Source of the DNA: Plasmodium coatneyi
Lineage: Eukaryota; Apicomplexa; Aconoidasida; Haemosporida; Plasmodiidae
DNA: 64,000 nt
Assembly: GCF_001680005.1 (NCBI RefSeq)
Contig: NC_033559.1
Coordinates: forward strand, 434,001-498,000
Reading direction: 5' to 3'
Shown here: positions 60,796 to 64,000 of the stretch, piece by piece
Numbering within the stretch: the first letter of the stretch is position 1
Layout of the letters: each line of letters starts with the position of its first letter
Program-made: the position numbers and the translations under genes
Notes under the pieces: model-generated
The model's database searches: none
The model's input: only the letters and a program-made list of their open reading frames with translations
What the model was told of the DNA's origin: nothing

Positions 60796-61481
60796 ATGAG
60801 GAGAAATATACTTCGAAAGTTTTGCCTTAGCAAAAAAAATGTCAAAATTTTGGATGTACACCGAAGGGAATTCGTTTGCAAGCCTCTGTTAAATAATGGA
60901 ATGACATACCGGTGCAGTGTGTTCCTTGGAGGTAGTAACAACTGGCTTGCAAAGAGCGAAGTGAAGGCGGCATCTTTTTTCTCAACAGAGAAAGATAATT
61001 TGAGCTCATTCACCAAGGAACAGATTGAGGAAAAGGTGATGACCGTGCTGAAGAAGTACATACCCCCCAATGTAGAAATTAATTATAATGAAGAATTGGA
61101 AAAATGTAAAACGAAAGATAATAGAGCTTGGGATTTTCTGGACACCGTCGAGTTTTTAATAGACGTAATTATGCATTGCCTATGCGCGCGTAAAACGTGC
61201 CTTCCTGACTAAACCCGTGGAAAATGTTTCATTTGTTAACTGTGACAATGTGATTACATTTTCGGCGTAGTGCAAATGGGACCATTCGACTTGTTTTGCA
61301 CTTTTCATTAGTACACACACGTGTACATGCTTATAAATACGTGTATCACTTTCCAAACTATCACCACCTACAGATTGAATCTGAGTTTAATATCACCATA
61401 CCGGACGAAACAGCAGACAACATCAAAACTGTGCAAGAAGTAATCGATTATTTGGTTCAGCTGAATATTAAGAAGGCGTAG
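60796..61481 (+). CDS. mACP: Mitochondrial acyl carrier protein lacking the pantetheine serine, two exons
   Basis: Exons 60796-61164 and 61374-61481 join in phase 0 (209-base GT-AG intron) to give 158 residues. The first 60 or so residues are basic and poor in acids (MRRNILRKFCLSKKNVKILD), a mitochondrial presequence; the mature protein probably starts near SFFSTEKDN. The ACP fold follows: helix I KEQIEEKVMTVLKKYI, then the helix II start RAWDFLDTVEFLID joined by the intron to IESEFNITIPDE, then helix IV IKTVQEVIDYLVQL. These match the usual LDTVEL...EEEF.IEIPDE pattern residue for residue. The canonical D-S-L attachment motif reads D-F-L here (Phe114), so no phosphopantetheine can be attached at that site. 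This agrees with published work on P. falciparum, where this protein acts in Fe-S cluster assembly with Isd11-Nfs1 and is uncoupled from fatty acid synthesis. The apicoplast ACP is a separate gene. Confidence 0.94.
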
Positions 61482-63687
61482 ACTTCACTCTTTTTGCTTC
61501 CTCCTTTGGTGCATTATTATATGCACCTTCTTCCAACACAGTTTTAACCACCATTTTGAATATGTGATAGCCACTTTGTGATTAGGGGACAAGCGCGAAG
61601 ATGCTTCTTCTTCCTTTGCGCGTAGCGATGTAGATGCTCAACCTGCCTAGTGTATGTGTTACGTATGTGAGGAGTTCACATTTACACGGGGGCGCCACTT
61701 CCCCCGTTTCGCAACAAATTTGGGTTACTTAAAAAAAAAAAAAAGGGGAGCGGGAAGGGGCTAATTTCCCCTTCGTCTACATTTTCGTCTTTTTTTTTTT
61801 TTTTTTTTATATAACATACTTAGAAATATTTCACCCCCCTCTGTGAGGGGACGCTCTTATCCTTTGCGATATTTAAATTAGATGTAATCCTTAAAAAAGG
61901 AAGCAAAAAAAAAAGTACAGCCCTTAGCGGCGACTTCCAACGGACAACACGTACACACATGTGTAAATTTCTTTGTAAAATTCTGCATAAGGTAATTTTC
62001 AAATGTGGAAATATTTAAAAAAAAAAGCAGTTCCCCGATGGGTGACTTATGGGGGGAGAAGCCATGCGTACAAATAAACGGACCATTTTAAAAAAAATAA
62101 AATTTATCTTATCTTATGGATGACAAAATTGTCTTTTTTTTTTTTTTTTTTTTTCTGTTGGACTCCATTTTGCAAATAAAGGTTTATCAGCCAATTTTCC
62201 TTTTGCAATTGCTCAGTTGTTTTCTTTTCTCGTGGAGGGTGCATCCTTTCAAATAATGTCCATTTTTAAGCGTTCGGCGCGGGAAGGTAGCTATACCCCC
62301 CTAGGCACATTTGTCATATGCCCCCGTACCAATAGCGCCGCACTTAAAAGGAGCCCCAAGCGTGTTGAACATTAATTGTGTAAATTCACATTTCAACGGT
62401 TAACTGTATCATAATCGAGTGGTATATTCCTTTTATCACTCTTTTTGTTATACCCTTGTCTACATTTCTTAAGGGCTTGGATGGAAAAAAAAAAAAAAGG
62501 GAAGAACTTATTCAGTCTGGATTAGTTACGTACAGAATTGTCACATGTAAAAACGCGTTCATTTCTTTTCACCAAAAAGGGGAAGTGTGCCATGAAATAA
62601 CTCCTAAGGTATATCTTATTAAAAAGGGTATATTTGCTTAAATTCTTTGTTAGCTGTTAAAATGGCAATTATCACGCTACATGCGCAATTGTAAAACAGT
62701 TAAAATTTGTTCTTTTCACATTCGGGTGGTAACAAAATGTGTATACTTGTACATTTGGGAAAATAAATTGTCAGCCTCCTTTTTAGCATGTGTATGAAGG
62801 AAACATGTGCATAGTGTAGCTTCAAAAAAAAAAGGTAGGAAACCAAAAGGGGGAAGAAAAGAAACGATACACGGGAAAGAACAAGCAATTTATTAGGTGA
62901 CAATCCCCAAGCACAATTTAACTCGCTTGAGTTTTTAACTCCTTACCCGAATGTTGATCCGTGAGAGAGATCCGCTAGTTCTCGTGAAATAACTCCTGAA
63001 CCAAAAAAAAGCACCCTGATTTTCTCATTTGCCAATTTGCGGGATTCACATTGCGGAGTTCAAAATACTAAAACGCAAAATTGCAAAATGCCGATCTTCA
63101 AACATACCAACCTTACACACCTCTCTGATTTTTCGCGAGGCAGCCAAATGTAAGATACCATGTGTGATATAAAACGCGCTCACCATTTATTCTGCAACTG
63201 AAAAAGGTGGCCAAGTGTGTGTATTTATGCGCCCTTTGCTTGTCTCTTGTGGGAAAAACTTTTAGGCTTATAGCACTTCCTTTTTTGGAGCATTACCCTG
63301 CAACCCTATCGGCCCATCGTTTGAGATCGGCCAAAAGGGGGAGGCACACAGGGAAGAGTAAGCAATAGGAACTGCCGCTGTGGTGAAAACACCCCCAAAT
63401 AGTGACCCGTAAAAGTGCCACCCAACAGAAGCAACATGCCGTGGGGAAGGGGAACATAGACGGAGAAAGTACAAACAACACGCAAAAGGGTCCGCGCCGA
63501 AGAAGGTGAATTTCCAGACAATCGGTGAAGTATCAAATTATCCTCTACTTCTTCATTCTTCCTTTTTTCCCAGTAACTATAACACAAAGGAAGGATGGGG
63601 AGGGGACCCCCGTGTTGGGAAAAACAGGTGGACGATGGGAAAAACACCGAGTACCACAATCTAGAAGAACTGGAGGGAAGAAAAAAA
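61482..63687. other. Intergenic region, mACP to amino acid transporter
   Basis: A 2.2-kb gap with A/T runs including T21 at 62134-62154. A short ATG frame at 62256-62286 followed by a GT, and an open stretch at 62474-62640, are suggestive, but their phases do not match and I do not join them. The region just before 63688 is purine-rich and leads straight into the transporter start. Confidence 0.45.
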
Positions 63688-64000
63688 ATGAATGTTCAAG
63701 GGAAGAACAAAAAGGGGAATACGCACTACAATGATAAGAAGGAATACATCGAGAAGGTAAAGCGGCTTAAGGAGAAGAAATATTTTGGAAATAAAACGAT
63801 AGGAAATAAGTACAGCTATATATATTTAATAAATCAAATATTCGGATCAGGAATTGTGTCCATCCCATATGTGTTCAAAAGTTCAGGATGGCTACCTTGT
63901 CTAATCACAAACATACTCATATGCGTCTTAACCATTTTTAACACCTTACTTTTTCTACGCGCCATGACCATGATCCCGAATAATATCCATTTTAATAAAA
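63688..64000 (+). CDS. Amino acid transporter, N-terminal part (runs off right edge)
   Basis: The frame starts at the ATG at 63688, preceded by an A-rich stretch, and is open to the last base (104 codons). A hydrophilic, Lys-rich cytosolic head of about 47 residues leads into the first membrane segment YLINQIFGSGIVSIPYVFKS. This is the G-(S/T)-G-(I/V)-x-x-(I/L)-P-Y-x-F-K motif that opens the AAAP/SLC38-type amino acid transporter fold, where the unwound Gly-rich part of helix 1 binds substrate. A second span, LPCLITNILICVLTIFNTLLF, follows. Position next to the mitochondrial ACP fits the amino acid transporter found there in P. falciparum (from memory). Substrate and membrane cannot be read from this fragment. 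An overlapping frame starting at 63525 is in another phase and is not the product. Confidence 0.85.
   Translation, partial: MNVQGKNKKGNTHYNDKKEYIEKVKRLKEKKYFGNKTIGNKYSYIYLINQIFGSGIVSIPYVFKSSGWLPCLITNILICVLTIFNTLLFLRAMTMIPNNIHFNK

Noticed and set aside
60630..61070. 146-codon minus-strand frame
   Set aside because: Antisense shadow of mitochondrial ACP exon 1.
62256..62640. Possible two-exon gene: ATG at 62256 with donor at 62287, and open stretch 62474-62640
   Set aside because: The donor leaves one base while the only acceptor gives phase 0, and the alternative frame stops soon. No other support.
1..64000. tRNA, rRNA, snRNA and CRISPR sequences
   Set aside because: Intergenic regions were scanned by eye for T-arm-like GTTCGA motifs, spliceosomal RNA cores and spaced repeats; nothing convincing was found. 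A covariance-model search could still reveal divergent snoRNAs.

Overview
This is nuclear chromosomal DNA of a malaria parasite (Plasmodium), most likely of the vivax/cynomolgi/knowlesi group. The evidence is moderately AT-rich coding sequence, intergenic DNA with A/T homopolymers of 20-28 bases, asparagine/lysine/glutamate-rich proteins with low-complexity insertions, short phase-consistent introns, and recognisable Plasmodium families. Species cannot be fixed from the sequence alone. From memory, the order CRMP3 - mitochondrial ACP - amino acid transporter, with MiaA upstream, matches part of P. falciparum chromosome 12; this synteny should be verified.

Layout. Minus strand, 1-17.7 kb: the 5' part of a long coiled-coil protein running off the left edge (1-4527), ESF1 of pre-rRNA processing (7118-9755, broken by one extra base in a homopolymer), an 862-residue unrecognised protein (12453-15041), and a five-exon gene assembled here from short exons (16587-17657). 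Plus strand: an unrecognised 382-residue protein (19122-20270) and a three-exon RRM protein with a signal peptide (21557-22457). Minus strand: an apicoplast-type tRNA isopentenyltransferase MiaA (22971-24599), an eight-exon secreted coiled-coil gene assembled here (25433-27783), a highly acidic repeat protein (28678-31203), and a RAP-like protein (31727-32866). Plus strand: apicoplast-type ribosomal protein L29 (33710-34424), a giant UTP20 homologue (35328-48329), the cysteine repeat modular protein CRMP3 (49314-59642), mitochondrial acyl carrier protein (60796-61481), and the N-terminus of an amino acid transporter (63688 to the right edge).

Shared themes. ESF1 and UTP20 both act in nucleolar small-subunit ribosome assembly. 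Four genes between 16.6 and 34.4 kb (the 126-residue protein, the RRM protein, MiaA and L29) begin with a signal peptide followed by a basic stretch, the bipartite leader of apicoplast proteins. Three of these have an RNA or ribosome function that can be read or suspected. The mitochondrial ACP lacks the serine that normally carries the phosphopantetheine arm. Several of these genes are invisible to a long-ORF search because their exons are only 35-130 bases; I accepted them because reading phase is kept across every proposed junction.
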